Positions 11,287-23,665 of a stretch of 64,000 bases of DNA are shown here, in pieces (within the stretch, counting starts at the first letter, position 1; the number at the start of each line of letters is the position of its first letter). This DNA is from Euphorbia lathyris (taxonomy: Eukaryota; Streptophyta; Magnoliopsida; Malpighiales; Euphorbiaceae): assembly GCF_963576675.1 (NCBI RefSeq), contig NC_088917.1:12986001-13050000 (forward strand), in the 5' to 3' direction. Under the pieces are notes generated by a model, which searched no databases, was not told the origin of the DNA, and was given only the letters and a program-made list of their open reading frames with translations. The position numbers and the translations under genes are program-made.

Positions 11287-12875
11287 GGGTAAATTTTACT
11301 CATGTGTACAACCTTTATCCTGAATCACACTTTGGTGTACAAACTTCAATTTGTCACACTAATATATACGTACTTAGGGATGACCTCCCACTATGGTGTA
11401 CAGCGGGTAAAAATGACCGGTCAACGCTTAGTCAATGCGCCACTCAGCTTTGACCGGTCAAAAAGTAAAAAAAAAAACTCATTTAATATGAAATTACTTT
11501 CATACCCTTCTTCCTCCTTTCTCCTTCCCCTTTTCCTATTTTCAACTTTAGCTTTCTCTCTTAAACCATCCTCACTCCTCTCTCTCTCTCTACCTTAGTT
11601 AACAAAAATAATAGGAAAAAAGGTTCCGCCATAATTTATTAACCTTCAATTTCTTGTCTCTTCTCCTCCAATGCTCTGTACAACCTTCAAATTTCAGTAT
11701 CTCTGCATTCTTAGACAATCTTAAACACTCCCTCTCTTTAACTCTCGTCCACTTCTACCCCTTCATCGTCCGTCTTGCAACCTTTGCTTTTTTCTGCAGT
11801 TCAAGGCTCCTGCAATTTCGTTTCCAATACCGCTCGGGTCTCTTCCAAGCGATATTCTAACTTTCTCTCCCTTCTTTTCTAACCCATCCATTACCCATTG
11901 CCCAAAATCAAGTTCCATTCACGTTAATTTTCTACTCTCATTACTCATCATCCTCCGTCAATGAAGGAAGATCTCCAGATTCAAACCTGTTTAAATCTTC
12001 ACCGGATGAACCTGAAAATGATGATGAATTATTAGCAATAGATGAACAAGGAGACGAAGAAGATCAACAGCAACATGGAGAACAACAGAAAGAGGTTGAG
12101 GTATTGTCAAAGGCACAAAGGATAATTCTCCAGTTAAATTCCGAAAAAGCAAAAAGGAAATAGATATTTGCTTTAAATTTCACAAAGTAATTGGGGAAAC
12201 AGATCTTTGCTTTATGATGTACACATTAGAAGTATAAAGCCAAGATTTTTGCAGACAGGATTAAAGGAGAGAGAGAGAGGAGGTAGAGAGAGAAAGGATT
12301 TCTTGGAAAAAAGGAAAGAGAGAAAAATGATGGATGTTCAATATGATGGACCAAATGATGGATTTTCCGGCATGCGGCGGTGGAGTGGGCGTAAGCGGTG
12401 GATGACGAGGGTGGGATGTAAAGGAAGACGAGAAGGCGGTGGTGTATACAGTGAACTGGAATTTTGACCTGGAATTTTAACAAATCAGAACCTATTTCAA
12501 ATTAGGTTCATTAAATACAAATGATATACAGTGAACTTGTTGAGAAATTAGTGGTGATCATTTATATGAGTTTTTAGAGGGAGTTAGAGATAGAGAGGAG
12601 GTTGGAGAGAGAAAGGGAAAGAGAGAGAGTTCTAAGAAAGAAAGGGAATGAGGTATAATGGTAATTGAAGATAATGTGGGTCCTACATTTTCTAAGGAAA
12701 GAGTTGAAAAAAGGTGAAATGGTAGGTTTGACCGGTTTAACCGGTCAATTTTACCTGCTGTACACCATGTTGGGAGGTCACCTATAAGGTCGTATATATT
12801 AATGAGACAAAACGAAGGTTGTACACCAAAGTGTGAATTAGGGCAAAGGTTGTAGACCATAGATGAAATTTACCC
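11287..12875. mobile_element. Long-TIR non-autonomous element, copy 1 of 3 (TSD GAGAGTCTTA)
   Basis: The element starts GGGTAAATTT and ends AAATTTACCC. The inverted arms extend over more than 150 bp and include CACTTTGGTGTACAA, GACCTCCCACTATGG and TGACCGGTCAA with their complements. GAGAGTCTTA flanks both sides (11277-11286 and 12876-12885). A 10-bp duplication and long TIRs fit the Mutator superfamily. Caution: GAGTCTTA is itself repeated in the host LTR, so the match could partly be pre-existing. CT- and GA-rich tracts line the arms, and no transposase was seen. Relatives lie at 41913-43004 and 49610-50433. Confidence 0.75.
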
Positions 12876-13869
12876 GAGAGTCTTATACATAAAAGAGCTT
12901 TGTTATAAAGAGTCTTATGCAAGAACCTTGTCATGAAAAGTCTTCTTCAAGACCTTTATTATAAAGAGTAGTAGTGATTACAAGAAGGCAAAATAACAGT
13001 CACTTTCGAATGGTCATATATCAATGGATAGATTCTCTTCAACTATAAAATGAGATCAAATAGTCATTCACAACTCAGGAAGACTTACAATTATTTTGCT
13101 ATATTGAGTTCATATAAAGTCTTTCCAACATCGTTCAAGAGATCAAAAAATTGAGTGTTCATATTTATTTATAATTCAAATAATCCAATCATCTTGTAAA
13201 GTTTCTTACATAATCCTTAAAAGTAAGATTGTAAATACACTAGCTTGTGTGTATGATAGTTTAATCACTTAAGCTATAAAAGTGATTAGTTGTTCGATTC
13301 TTACTGGAGAAAATAATTGTAACGGTCCGTCAAGCACCCGCAAGTCTTGATAAGTTTAATACTTGAACTTGTAAAAAGTACTCTCGGGCTTGTTAAACAC
13401 TTGTAAGATTAACACAGGTTTTTTAAACACTCGTAAGCTTAACACAAGTTTCTTAAGCACCCATAAGTTTAAGGAAGGCTTGACCGGTGCCTATTCAAGG
13501 ATTGCATTATAAATCTCAAGACGTAGTCTTGAGGGGTAAAGTAAGCCTAGTTTTGTTGAACCACTATAAGTATTCTTGTATCACAATTTCTCTATCCCTA
13601 GTCTCTTTATTATTTAAGAAAATCTATTATTTATAACTTCATCACTTAGAGAAATTATAATATCCAGTCAAGATTATTTCCTAAACCGTTTCTAAGTTTT
13701 ACAAACACTTAATCTCTGCATCTTTTGTAAAACTATTTTTAAGAGCTTAACATATTTAACTAACAAGATTATTTTCAATAGTATTTTATTTACTTAAAAT
13801 AATTTTTATTTGTATATATCTCCTATTCACCCCATCCTTTCGGATAAATATTCTAGCCTAATTGGGACC

Positions 13870-15803
13870 ATTCTTACAACTTTCTTGAAATATACCATGG
13901 TAAAATTAATGAATCACCCAATTAAAAACTTCTTAGCACATGCATCATGTGACTTATACTTACGATCCATAGATTACCACAGACCCTTTGGTGTTTTCTT
14001 AACTTTATAAACATTAAAAAGTGCATCAATCAAGCTGTTTAAAATATAATTACGACAGGAAGTTAGAATACTTCCATTGCATTAAAGACGATAGGAGAAT
14101 TTACTTCATGAGGAGGATCGTCCTTTATTACTTAATTTCAGTATCAATCAGTTCAGTTCAGTAATTAATTCAGTTCAGTTCAATAATTTATCACTACTTA
14201 TTATAATCATAATTATTTTTTATAATTATTTTTTTTCATTATTACTATTATCATTATTATTAGAACCGTTATTATTTTTTTCAGATTTTTATTTTAATTA
14301 TTGCTATTTTTAAAGGATTATATTATTATTTCAGTTTCAGTATAATTTAGTTCAGTTCAGTTTTTTTCAGTCATAAAGAACAGAGTCTAGTCAAGTTGAA
14401 CATAGTCAAGTAAAACAACTTTTTTATTGCCACATTTAAAAAGTTCACACTAGTGAATTTTTATGGCCTTTCGTTGTAGCTTATAGGCATTGTCATCGGT
14501 ATAATAAGGCGTAGAGCCTCAAAAGTGGCCATGTTCCAAGTAGTTTGTGAACCAGGCACGTTTTTAGAACAAATTAAGTATGAGTTTCAACCATTTTCTG
14601 AAATTCAAACAAATTAAGTTAGATAACAAAATACAATTTGTTTAACAAGTTAGAAACGGACAAACTAAAAAAAAATTCATCTATTTAATATTTTGTCCAG
14701 TTTGTTTGATTTTATTTTCTGTCCAAACAGTCCCAAAAATTAATTCGCTCGTCAAGGTAATCCAATAAAGGTATTTTTGTCCACCTCTTTGGAAAGATAT
14801 GCATTTTTCCCTAAGATTGTTAGCAATATCAATCCACAAAGAAACAGAGAACAATGCCAATTTTATTAAATTGAAAGTAAAGAAATAATAAGTTACAATA
14901 CATGGGATATATTCAACCTTCAGATAAACTGGATGAACGAGATAAGATGAATCTGAGACCTGGTCAAATCAGTTTTTTTAAGACAGATTTTGCAGATGTT
15001 GACAATTGTCTCCCAAAATACATGTATGGTCATTTTTCAATTGCTTAAAATATCATTAATTTTTTGAATTTTTCAATTTTAAGACCGTCGATAATCATTT
15101 AAAAAAAAATCTTTTTTAGCATAGCAAAAAACCATAGTCATCTCATGGTTGTAAAAAAAAGACACCCAATCCCCGTTTGGGAAAAAAAAACAGATATGCA
15201 ATTGACAAAAAGTGTAATCATATAATTTTTTATTTTGAATTTATCCTAAAAACTATTCTTAAATAATATCTGTTAATTTATAGATCTTGTAACGATTGAT
15301 TTTTTACTGTTGTTTTGTATTTTAATCTAATGAAGTTATAAGTATTTTCGTCAAAAAAAAAAAAAAATACTTCATCCATTTCACAAATGTCTTTCTAGAG
15401 AAATTGTTTTGTTCCATAATACATTATGTTTCAATGCAATACTTACCTATTAATAATTGTGTTTATTAAATATATCTTTATTTAAATTTTTATTTTTATT
15501 TTACAAATAGATAAAATGTTATTTATTTGATGCAATTATAAAGAGTAACAAAATCTTATAATTAAAATTATTTACATTACCTTAAAAGACATCATCATCA
15601 TTGACATCTAAGCTACAATTTGTGATTCCACTCATGATTAAATGGCGTTAATAATATAGTCAAACATCCCAAAATATTTATTTTGGGTAAAAAGATTTAT
15701 TTAATATTTTTGAAATGTATAGCTCGCAATTCAAAATTCAAATACGTAACGACTCAGACAAAAAGCCCTCACGCTCTCTTAAAATATTATCATCATAATA
15801 AAA
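13870..15803. other. Intergenic AT-rich DNA, no gene recognised
   Basis: It holds short CAGTTCAGTT runs at about 14140-14190 and 14330-14370, and several A-runs (about 15350) that may be tails of decayed retroelements. No ORF with recognisable content. Confidence 0.5.
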
Positions 15804-16195
15804 AGGCCTAATACATAAATAACCCCTGAATTTATTCAAATGTTGCAACTGCCTCCCTCAACTTTCAATTGTAACAACTTACCCCTTAAACTTGTTCAAT
15901 GGTAAAACATAACCTTAAATTGGAAAATTTTTTACCCCGTAGTTGAAGAAATAGTAAAAGCGTTTCTCCGGATTTGTATCACGCCAAAGATCTGATTATC
16001 ACACTCCACAAGTGTTGCAGATTTTGCATTTCACGCGTTTCTTCAATTGCAGTCCATGTCAGCAATTTGGGGTTATAGTTTACAATTGGACAAGTTTAAG
16101 AGACAAGTTCGAGGGGTAAGTTGTTACAATTGAAAGTTGGAGGAGGCAGTTGCAATATTTGGACAAGTTCGAGGGGTTATTTGTGTATTAAGCCT
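15804..16195. mobile_element. 392-bp long-TIR element (TSD AATAAAA)
   Basis: Left arm AGGCCTAATACATAAATAAC matches the reversed right arm AGGCTTAATACACAAATAAC. The arms stay similar for about 150 bp, with TTGCAACTGCCTCC and AACTTTCAATTGTAACAACT present in both, so the element is nearly all inverted repeat. AATAAAA occurs directly outside both ends (15797-15803 and 16196-16202), but the flank is A-rich. Non-coding. Confidence 0.7.
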
Positions 16196-16489
16196 AATAA
16201 AAAATCAATTTTTAAATGCTTCACATTAAAGTATTTTATTTAGTATTTTAAATTGTTGAAGATAAAGACGAAATTTAAAGAGAACGTTTCAAAAAAATAT
16301 ATAAATTTAATTTTAACATATAAATTGATATAAATTTAATAATAACATTCAAATAAGATCAATTTTTAGTTATATGTTATAAAAAAAATAAGATCAAGTT
16401 TTTGTTATCAAAAATTTAAAAAAAATGTTTTACTAATATTTAACGGTGATTTCAGCTTTTGTAAATATTAATTATGTCTAAAATATATT

Positions 16490-17224
16490 GGTATGATATG
16501 AACAATAATATTGGTATTCATAGACAGTTTATGCGTATCAGAGTCAGCCTAGACAGTGAGCGTCCGTTGAAAAGATTTAAAAAGCTGAAGAGCACAGGAA
16601 ATGTTTGGTCCTTAGCAACCTTTAAATACGAACGGTTGGGGATCTTTTGCTATGTGTGTGGTTACCTGGGTCATACGGAACGCTTTTGTGAAAAAGTTTT
16701 TAACCTGCAGGGGGGAAATCCAGAGAGAGTGGGGGGAATGGTTAAAGGCCCCTATAAGAAGAGGAGGGGATCAAAGTGGGGCGAAATGGTTAAGAGAGAG
16801 CAATGGGGGCAGTATGGTAGGAGGGAGTCAGAGGGGATTTGGAGGGATGAGAGGAGGAGGTATGGGGGTTATGAGGGATATAACTAATATAGGGAGAGGG
16901 AGATGGGAGAGGGGATCAAACAAACATGTCGGGGAAGGGGAGAGGGAGGTGCTGATCTGCCCAATCTCAGGGCCATTTTTTAAGATCATGTTAGAAGATG
17001 AGGGTGGAGGGAAAATGGGAGAGGAAGGGGGAGATAAGGGTGAGGACACTGAGATGGAATTAAACGATGCTAGAAAGAGAAGAAGGGAGGGTCAGGGGGA
17101 GGGGAGGGAGAAGGAAGGGGAAAGTGGACAAGAGGGGGAAAGCTCTGTTCCTGGAAAGGATAAGGGGATTTCTATAGAGAACGAATCGGCGAGCCCTAAA
17201 ATGCAGGGCCGCCGGGGAGAATGA
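16490..17224 (+). pseudogene. LINE ORF1: nucleic-acid binding protein with CCHC knuckle, truncated and frameshifted
   Basis: The ORF starts at ATG 16474, but that ATG lies in the target-site duplication, so MSKIY is host sequence. The LINE part begins at WYDMNNNIG, in the middle of the DUF4283-like region. The knuckle CYVCGYLGHTERFC (CX2CX4HX4C) is at about 16649-16690. The frame changes around 16700-16735, in a G-rich run: frame 1 ends at 16887, whereas frame 2 continues with REWGEWLKAPIRRGGDQS up to 17224 as a Gly/Glu/Lys-rich tail that overlaps the ORF2 ATG by four bases. ORF1 proteins of plant L1s coat the element RNA; this one is not functional. Confidence 0.85.
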
Positions 17225-20200
17225 GTTGTTTAAGTTGGAACTGTCGTGGCTTGGGAAACCACCGGGCAGTTCGCTCTCTGAAGGAGCTTGTTTCTTCCCA
17301 AAGTCCCAGTATTGTATTTTTAATGGAAACATTGGTGGAGGATCAGAGGTTAAGTGTAATTAAACAACAGTTGAAGTTTGAGGGAGCATTCCCTGTGTAT
17401 AAAAGAGGTCGTAGTGGTGGGTTAGCTTTGCTGTGGAAAGCATGGTTACAGGTGGTGGTCAAAAGTTTTTCTGATCATCATATTGAGGCTATTATCTCTG
17501 ATCCGGTCTAGGGAGATTGGAGATTTGTTGGATTTTACGGGTTTGCTGACCGTAGTAGGCATGGAGAGTCATGGGAGCTATTAAGGAGTTTGGCTAGAGA
17601 TGTTTCTCTTCCGTGGGTTGTGATAGGGGATTTCAATTGCATTCTTAACGCTTCTGAAAAGGATGGGGGAGCCAACTACCCCTACTTTTTAATGCAGGAC
17701 TTTGCAAAAGCAATTGAGGAGTGTGGTTTGTGTGAGCTGGAGCTGAATGGTAACCCATTTACATGGGAAAGAGGTAGGGGTTCTCCGATGTGGGTAAGAG
17801 AAAAGTTAGATAGGGGCTTTGCTTCAGCAGAATGGCTGAACCGTTTTGAAAATTATCACCTCAAATCTTGTATGACAGGGTATTCAGATCATCTTCCACT
17901 TTCACTCTGTTTGGAGAGGGCGAGAAGTAGAGGTAGAGGAAACAGATTCTTCTTTGAGGAATCTTGGCTCAAAGAGCAGGAGTTTCGGAATCTGGTAATA
18001 AGGCAATGGAGAGGGCAGGCGAGTAAACCAGTGAAAGAGAAATTGGAGGATTGTGTCCAGAAAATGGCAAAATGGGGAAAGGGTTTCAATACGAGATTTA
18101 AAAGCCAGATTAGAAAATGGAGAACCGAAATGGAAAGATTACATGGTAGCAGTGATAGGGATTCCATTGCCTCCTATTTTTTTGCCAAAAGAAAACTTAA
18201 TGAAATTCTGGAAGCTAAAGAGACTTATTGGAGACAAAGGGCTAAGGTGTTCTGGTTGACTGAAGGGGACAGAAATACACAATTTTTCCATGCTCATGTC
18301 AAAGCAAGGAGACAACAGAACCGTATTGCCTCACTAATTGATGAGAATGGTGGGGTGATCGAAAACCAGGCTGATTTATTGGACCATGTGCAGAGGTACT
18401 TCCAAGAGGTTTTCTCTGCTTCGAATTCGACAAGAGTGGATACGGTCCAGGTAATTGATACACTTATTGACTCCCCTACAAATGATTTACTTGTTGCCCC
18501 GTTTGAACTGGAGGAGTTTAAACAAGCACTATTCTCAATGAGCCCTAATAAATCACCTGGTCCTGATGGGCTTTTTCCAAGCTTTTTGGGATACAATGGG
18601 GGCAGAAGTGGGGGCAGCCTGTGCAAAGTGGCTCCAAGAGGGAGAATTTCCTCAAGGGGTAAACGACACCACAATCGCCCTTATACCTAAGATTGACAAC
18701 CCTCGAATGCTTAAGGATTTTCACCCTATTTCTTTGTGCAATGTCATCTATAAAATTATTGCAAAGGCCTTAGCCAATAGATTGAAAAAGATTCTCCCTC
18801 AAATTATTGGCGAAACTCAATCTGCTTTTGTTCCAGGCAGGTCTATAATTGATAATGTTCAGGTGGCTTTTGAGAGCATACACTTCATGAAGAGATTGAA
18901 TAGAGGGAGGAATGGCCATGCTGCTTTAAAAATTGATATAAGTAAGGCCTATGATAGAGTTGACTGGGTTTTTCTGAAAGCAGTTATGGTTAGGATGGGT
19001 TTTCACGAAATTTGGATTGGATGGATGATGATGTGCATCACAACAGTGAATTATAAGGTGGCAGTGAATGGGGATAGTTCTGCTCAGGTTGTCCCAGGAA
19101 GAGGCCTGTGACAAGGAGATCCATTATCACCCTATCTCTTTATACTGTGTGCCGAAGTCTTATCTAAACTTATAAGAAAAGCTGAAGATGAAGGGCTAAT
19201 CTCTGGATGCAGGATTTGCAGCAGGGCGCCAGCCGTAACACATCTCTTTTTTGCTGACGACAGTTTCTTATTCTTCGGGACAACTGTAGAGGAGGCCAGA
19301 AAGGTTATGGAGATCTTGACTGATTATGAAGTGGCATCAGGACAGGCAGTAAATTTGAATAAATCAGGGATCTTCTTCAGTTTAAATACGTCAGAGGAAG
19401 TAAGAAGTGAGATCAAATCGATTTTGGGAGTGTCAACTCCTCTAGATACTGGGCGGTACTTGGGGCTACCTTCACTTATCGGTCGCTCGAAGCGTCGGAT
19501 TTTTACTTTCTTGGTCGACAGACTGCGCAAGAAGTTTGGTGCGTGGGGTCTAAAATTCCTTTCACAGGCAGGGAAAGAAGTGCTACTCAAATCTGTTGCC
19601 CAGGCCTTGCCAACCTTCTGTATGAGTACGTTCCTTTTACCCTTATCTATCTGTGATGAACTGCAAAAATTAATGAATTCCTTTTGGTGGGGTATGAAAC
19701 CTGAAGGAAGAAAAAACATACATTGGTTTGATTGGGGTAAATTGTGTTGGCCTAAAGACTCAGGAGGGATGGGTTTCAAAGATTTACATATGTTTAACCT
19801 GGCAATGTTAGGAAAGCAGGGTTGGAAATTGCTAAAATTCCCAAATACTTTAGTAAGTAGAATGTTCAAAGCTAAATATTTTCCGAGGGATGACTTACTT
19901 TTCTCTAAATTAGGCAATAATCCTAGTATGGTTTGGAGAAGTATATGGGAGGGGCTTAGCATATTGAGAAAAGGAACTAGATGGAGAGTGGAAAATGGCA
20001 GGTCTATTAGAGTTTGGGAGGATGCATGGGTACCCAGCTTAGAGGGTTTTTGTATAAACTCGTTCATGGTCCCTGGAATGGAGAATTTGACTGTGGCTGA
20101 TCTTTTACTTGAGAATGGGAGAGGGTGGGACATGCAGAGACTAAATGGGTGCTTTAGTGAAACTGAGGTGCAGGCTGTTAGCAATATTATTCTGCCATTT

Positions 20201-21418
20201 CATGTAGGAGAAGATATGAGAATCTGGCACTGGTCAAGGGATGGTCATTACAATGTGCATTCTGGCTACTTGACTGGCATGGGTGAGGTTGAAGGTAGTA
20301 GAGCTCGGGAAGGTTGGAGAAGGTTGTGGAAGTTGATGATTCCCCCTAAACTCAAACAATTTATTTGGCGCCTTTGCTCGAGATGCTTACCCACTAGAGC
20401 TCGGCTGGCTCAAAGGAGAGTTCCCATATCCACCGAATGCCCAGTATGTGTGGAGCAGGAGGAGACAGATAACCACTTATTTATTGATTGCTGTTTTGCA
20501 GGTGACATTTGGCGAATAGCAGGGATTCCTACCCCGCTGGTTGACAATGTGAATTCTGCTGATTGGCTTTTACAAGCTTTATGTGGCTCAAATCAAGATA
20601 TGATTGTCAGATTATGCTGTGCACTAAAAGCAATTTGGGACCACAGAAACCGAGTCCTTTGGCACATGAGATGGTGGCCGGCAGATACTAGTTGGCGGAG
20701 CAGTTTGGAAGCGACTCAGGACTGGAGAGCTTATCAAAAGAAGGCGTCACCCTTAGGCAACAGGAGGATGGAATTGAGCGATCTTCAATCAGCCATGGCA
20801 GTAGCCGCTGCCACCAGGGCACCATCAACAGACAGTGCGGAGGGACAGCAGCATCGCAGCACTATGCACAACAACCCCGAGGTTGCGCATACTTTTGGCG
20901 AGAGACAGTACACGACGATTCAGCAATGGAGATCACCTAGCCCAGGCTATGTCAAATGCAACATAGACGGGGCAATCTTTAAAGAGTTGAGAAGCAGTGG
21001 TATGGGAGCGGTTATCAGAGATGAAAGAGGAGCCTTTTTACTATGCAGCAGCAGTTTTATCCCATGTATCAAAGAGCCATGTGTTATAGAAGCTCTTGCT
21101 ATTCGTACGAGTTTGATATGGCTATCTAATATGGGATTCACAGATGTTGAATTTGAATCTGATGCTAAACTAGTGGTTGATGCTATTCATTCTGAAAAAC
21201 AGGATATCTCTGAATTCGGAATGATACTAGAAGACTGTCGAGTAGTTCTAAGATCCAATTCAGCTTTTAAATTAGTTTTTATTCCTCGTTTAGCGAACAG
21301 TGCAGCTCATTTGGTAGCTAGGCTTGCCTGTTCCAATGCTAGCGATTTCGTTTCAACTGTGGTGCCGGAATGGCTTGTGAACACTATTGTTATGGATGCA
21401 AATCCATCATTTATTTGA
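17221..21418 (+). pseudogene. LINE ORF2: endonuclease, RT, zf-RVT, RNase H; two stops, one frameshift
   Basis: ORF2 starts MSCLSWNCRGLGNHRAV, the usual start of the APE-type endonuclease; its GDFN box is at about 17627 and SDHLPL at about 17886. TAG at 17509-17511 (after SDPV) breaks frame 1. Near 18560-18590 the frame shifts from 1 to 2 within GPDG..FFQAFWDTMG. TGA at 19109-19111 replaces the Arg of the RQGDPLSPYLF box. Catalytic FADD is at 19250-19261. The zinc-binding region CPVCVEQEETDNHLFIDC is at about 20440, and RNase H at about 20940-21330 with NIDGA, IEALAI and FESDAK. Both stops are one C-to-T change from sense codons (CAG, CGA) that fit the family. Confidence 0.9.
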
Positions 21419-21467
21419 TCTTTCTCTTTCTGGTTCAAAAAAAAAAAAATTATGTCTAAAATATATT

Positions 21468-22619
21468 ACTAATAAAATTACAAAAATTCTGTTAAACGCT
21501 AAAGTTAAATATTCTATATATAAATTAATTACAATTTTTTTTTGTTAAATTGTTTAAAATATTTACTATGTTATTAATATAGTTATAAAAAAATGTATGA
21601 AATTGCTTCAATTTATTGACAAACTTGTTTGGAATGTCCGATGTGACAGTTAAATAACAGTCAAAACTATTTTTTTTCCAAATTTTCGATAGCATATGGC
21701 TCAAATTGATCTTTCTTAGAAACATTAAAGTTAAATTTACATCATTTTATACGTTAGAGCTAAATCTACACTTTACTTGAAATGTTCGGATCAAATTTGG
21801 CTCTTACCCCTAAATTTTCTTGATATAACTTCATGGGTTTCATACACAATTAGTATTCTAACCTCAAAAATTTTGGTAGTAAAAAATAAGACCTCTATTA
21901 TTACCGGTATAAGAATAACGATTTTATTATTAACGTTAACTAGGGATTGCTTTAGGGAGAACCGGTCTAGGCGTTCATGTAGAATATCTCATTTAGGGAA
22001 CCTTCGACTGAATATTTTTTTATAAAATTCAAAATTTATTTTAGCTACAATATAATAATTATTAAAATCTAATTATTATCTTGTATTTAAATTTAATAGT
22101 AATCACATATAAAATAACAAAAAAAGCAGTCTACTAAAATGGATTTGAAAGTCGACAATAACACAACGTGAGACCTCCAAAATCTATTTCATAACTTCTC
22201 TCTTAACAATAACGTGAGGCCTCCAAAATCTATTAATGAGGTTTGAAATTGCGTCATCTAGTAAATATTAAGTTTAAAATTGCATTGTTTTGTACGTGAG
22301 AGCTAAATTTGTTTTCCATAATAACCATAGAATTAAATTTGTACATTATCCCATAATAATATAGTTGTTAACTGTCGCACTCTCTCCAAATTACCAAAAA
22401 AAAATTAAACTTTATTTAGTTCTACTTGATCGAATCAATAATTAACTAAATTTTATATTTATATTAAATTTATATTTGTAAAAGAAATGGATATGAGAAC
22501 TGCCTAAAACCTCTGAAATACCGGAGCCGCCTATGAATAAAACAATTTAAGATTTGTTTTGAGAGAAACAATTGAAGATTTAACGTTAGCAAGCTGAATT
22601 AATTCTAAATATTATTAAC
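21468..22619. other. AT-rich intergenic DNA, nothing recognised
   Basis: Only short chance ORFs. An approximate repeat of GTGAGACCTCCAAAATCTAT (about 22168 and 22211) is the only internal structure noticed. Confidence 0.5.
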
Positions 22620-23462
22620 AAACCTCACCACACCATTCCTTCTTTCATGGCTTATTCTGAAGCTGACTGGTTCTCTAATGGAGTCAATGGGAAGTTATTG
22701 GCCAACATGGAGCACGGTGACATTCTCTTCGCTATTATCTGTCACCAAATTTGGAAATGGAGGAATGAAGAGTTATTTGCTGAGAAGACTATCCTTATTC
22801 CTGACTTACTTGACTTCTTCTCGAAAAAGCTCTCTGTTATTTTAAAGAGCTTTGAAGGGGAGCTCCTTGCGAGATCTTCCCCTGATAAGGTGGTCCATTT
22901 AGTTGGTTGGAGGAAGCCTAGAGAAGGGGTTGTGAAGCTGAATACGGATGGCTCCTGCCTTAGCAATGGCAGAATTGCTGCCGGAGGTGTTCTTAGGGAT
23001 GCTGGTGGCGCTTGGCTGGCTGGGTTTACCCATAACTTGGGGATGGGCTCGTCCTTTTCTGCAGAGCTCTGGGGTATTCTTTCAGGTATTAAACTTGCCA
23101 TTTGCATGGGTGTTAAGAGGCTTTCGGTGGAGTCTGACAATTTGGAGGCAATCAACAGGATTTCTGACAGCCAGGCCTTTTGTCTTAATAGCCAGAATCT
23201 GATCAAGGCTATTTTGAGGCTTCGTCCTGCCTTTGAGGCTCTTAGTTTCTCCCATATTTATAGGGAGCAAAACCGAGTGGCGGATCGCTTGGCAGCTGCT
23301 GGGCATGGGGGGATGCTAGGTGTTACTACCCTTTCTATTCCTCCCTCTTCTCTTTTGTCTACTCTTCTTGAGGACAGGGTTGGGGTCAGCCTTCCTAGAC
23401 TGATCCCGGATTAGGCCTTTTGTTCGTTTGTTTTCCTTTCCTTTTCCTACCAAAAAAAAAAC
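22620..23462 (+). mobile_element. 5'-truncated LINE of family A, RNase H end only
   Basis: The 255-codon ORF 22647-23414 aligns with 2545-3306 of the first LINE almost residue by residue: NMEHGDILFAIICHQIWKWR against NMDHGEVFFAIVCHHICNWR, then KLNTDGSCL, AELWGI, VESDN, EQNRVADRLAAAG and the end SLPRLIPD. The RNase H catalytic residues are all present. The 3' end carries TTTTCCTACC and an A-run like the first copy. It keeps Trp (TGG at 22668-22670) where the other copy has TAG. The 5' border is approximate; a TSD is not clear (only AACAAA on both sides). Confidence 0.85.
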
Positions 23463-23665
23463 AAAGTTTTTTTGTGCGTTACTTTATCATTAATTAGTAT
23501 CATATTAAAATTATACATACACCGTGAAATCCTAAAAAAATATAAAACTTTTTTTTTTTTGAGAAAAAAGTTTTTTTTTATAATTAATTAATATGTTTTG
23601 GTAAACTACGTGCATAAAATATTCGAGACTTTTCTAATTATGTTTAGAAATTGATAGTTGAATTT

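Larger units (their letters stand above)
10480..13870 (+). mobile_element. Copia-like 3' LTR, interrupted by two DNA elements
   Basis: The start TGTTGATTCTTGG follows a polypurine tract. The right end is placed near 13870 because CTCCTATTCACCCC at about 13821, typical of the end of SIRE/Maximus-type Copia LTRs, comes just before it; the exact border is not fixed. Inside are a MITE (10887-11204) and a long-TIR element (11287-12875). Without them the LTR would be about 1.5 kb. It contains a local repeat of GAGTCTTATA and AAAAGACCTT words (about 11190-11290 and 12876-12970). No gene. Confidence 0.45.
16490..21447 (+). mobile_element. L1-type LINE (family B), 5'-truncated, with 19-bp TSD
   Basis: ATTATGTCTAAAATATATT occurs perfectly at 16471-16489 and again at 21449-21467, directly after the A-tail (21437-21449). 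The element body therefore starts at 16490 inside ORF1, missing its 5' UTR and the ORF1 N-terminus, and ends in a poly(A) tail. 5' truncation, A-tail and a long TSD are classic target-primed reverse transcription. A perfect TSD suggests a fairly recent insertion, while the coding part already has two stops and two frameshifts. Confidence 0.95.

Noticed and set aside
22742..23206. 154-codon minus strand ORF
   Set aside because: Shadow of the LINE RNase H ORF on the + strand.
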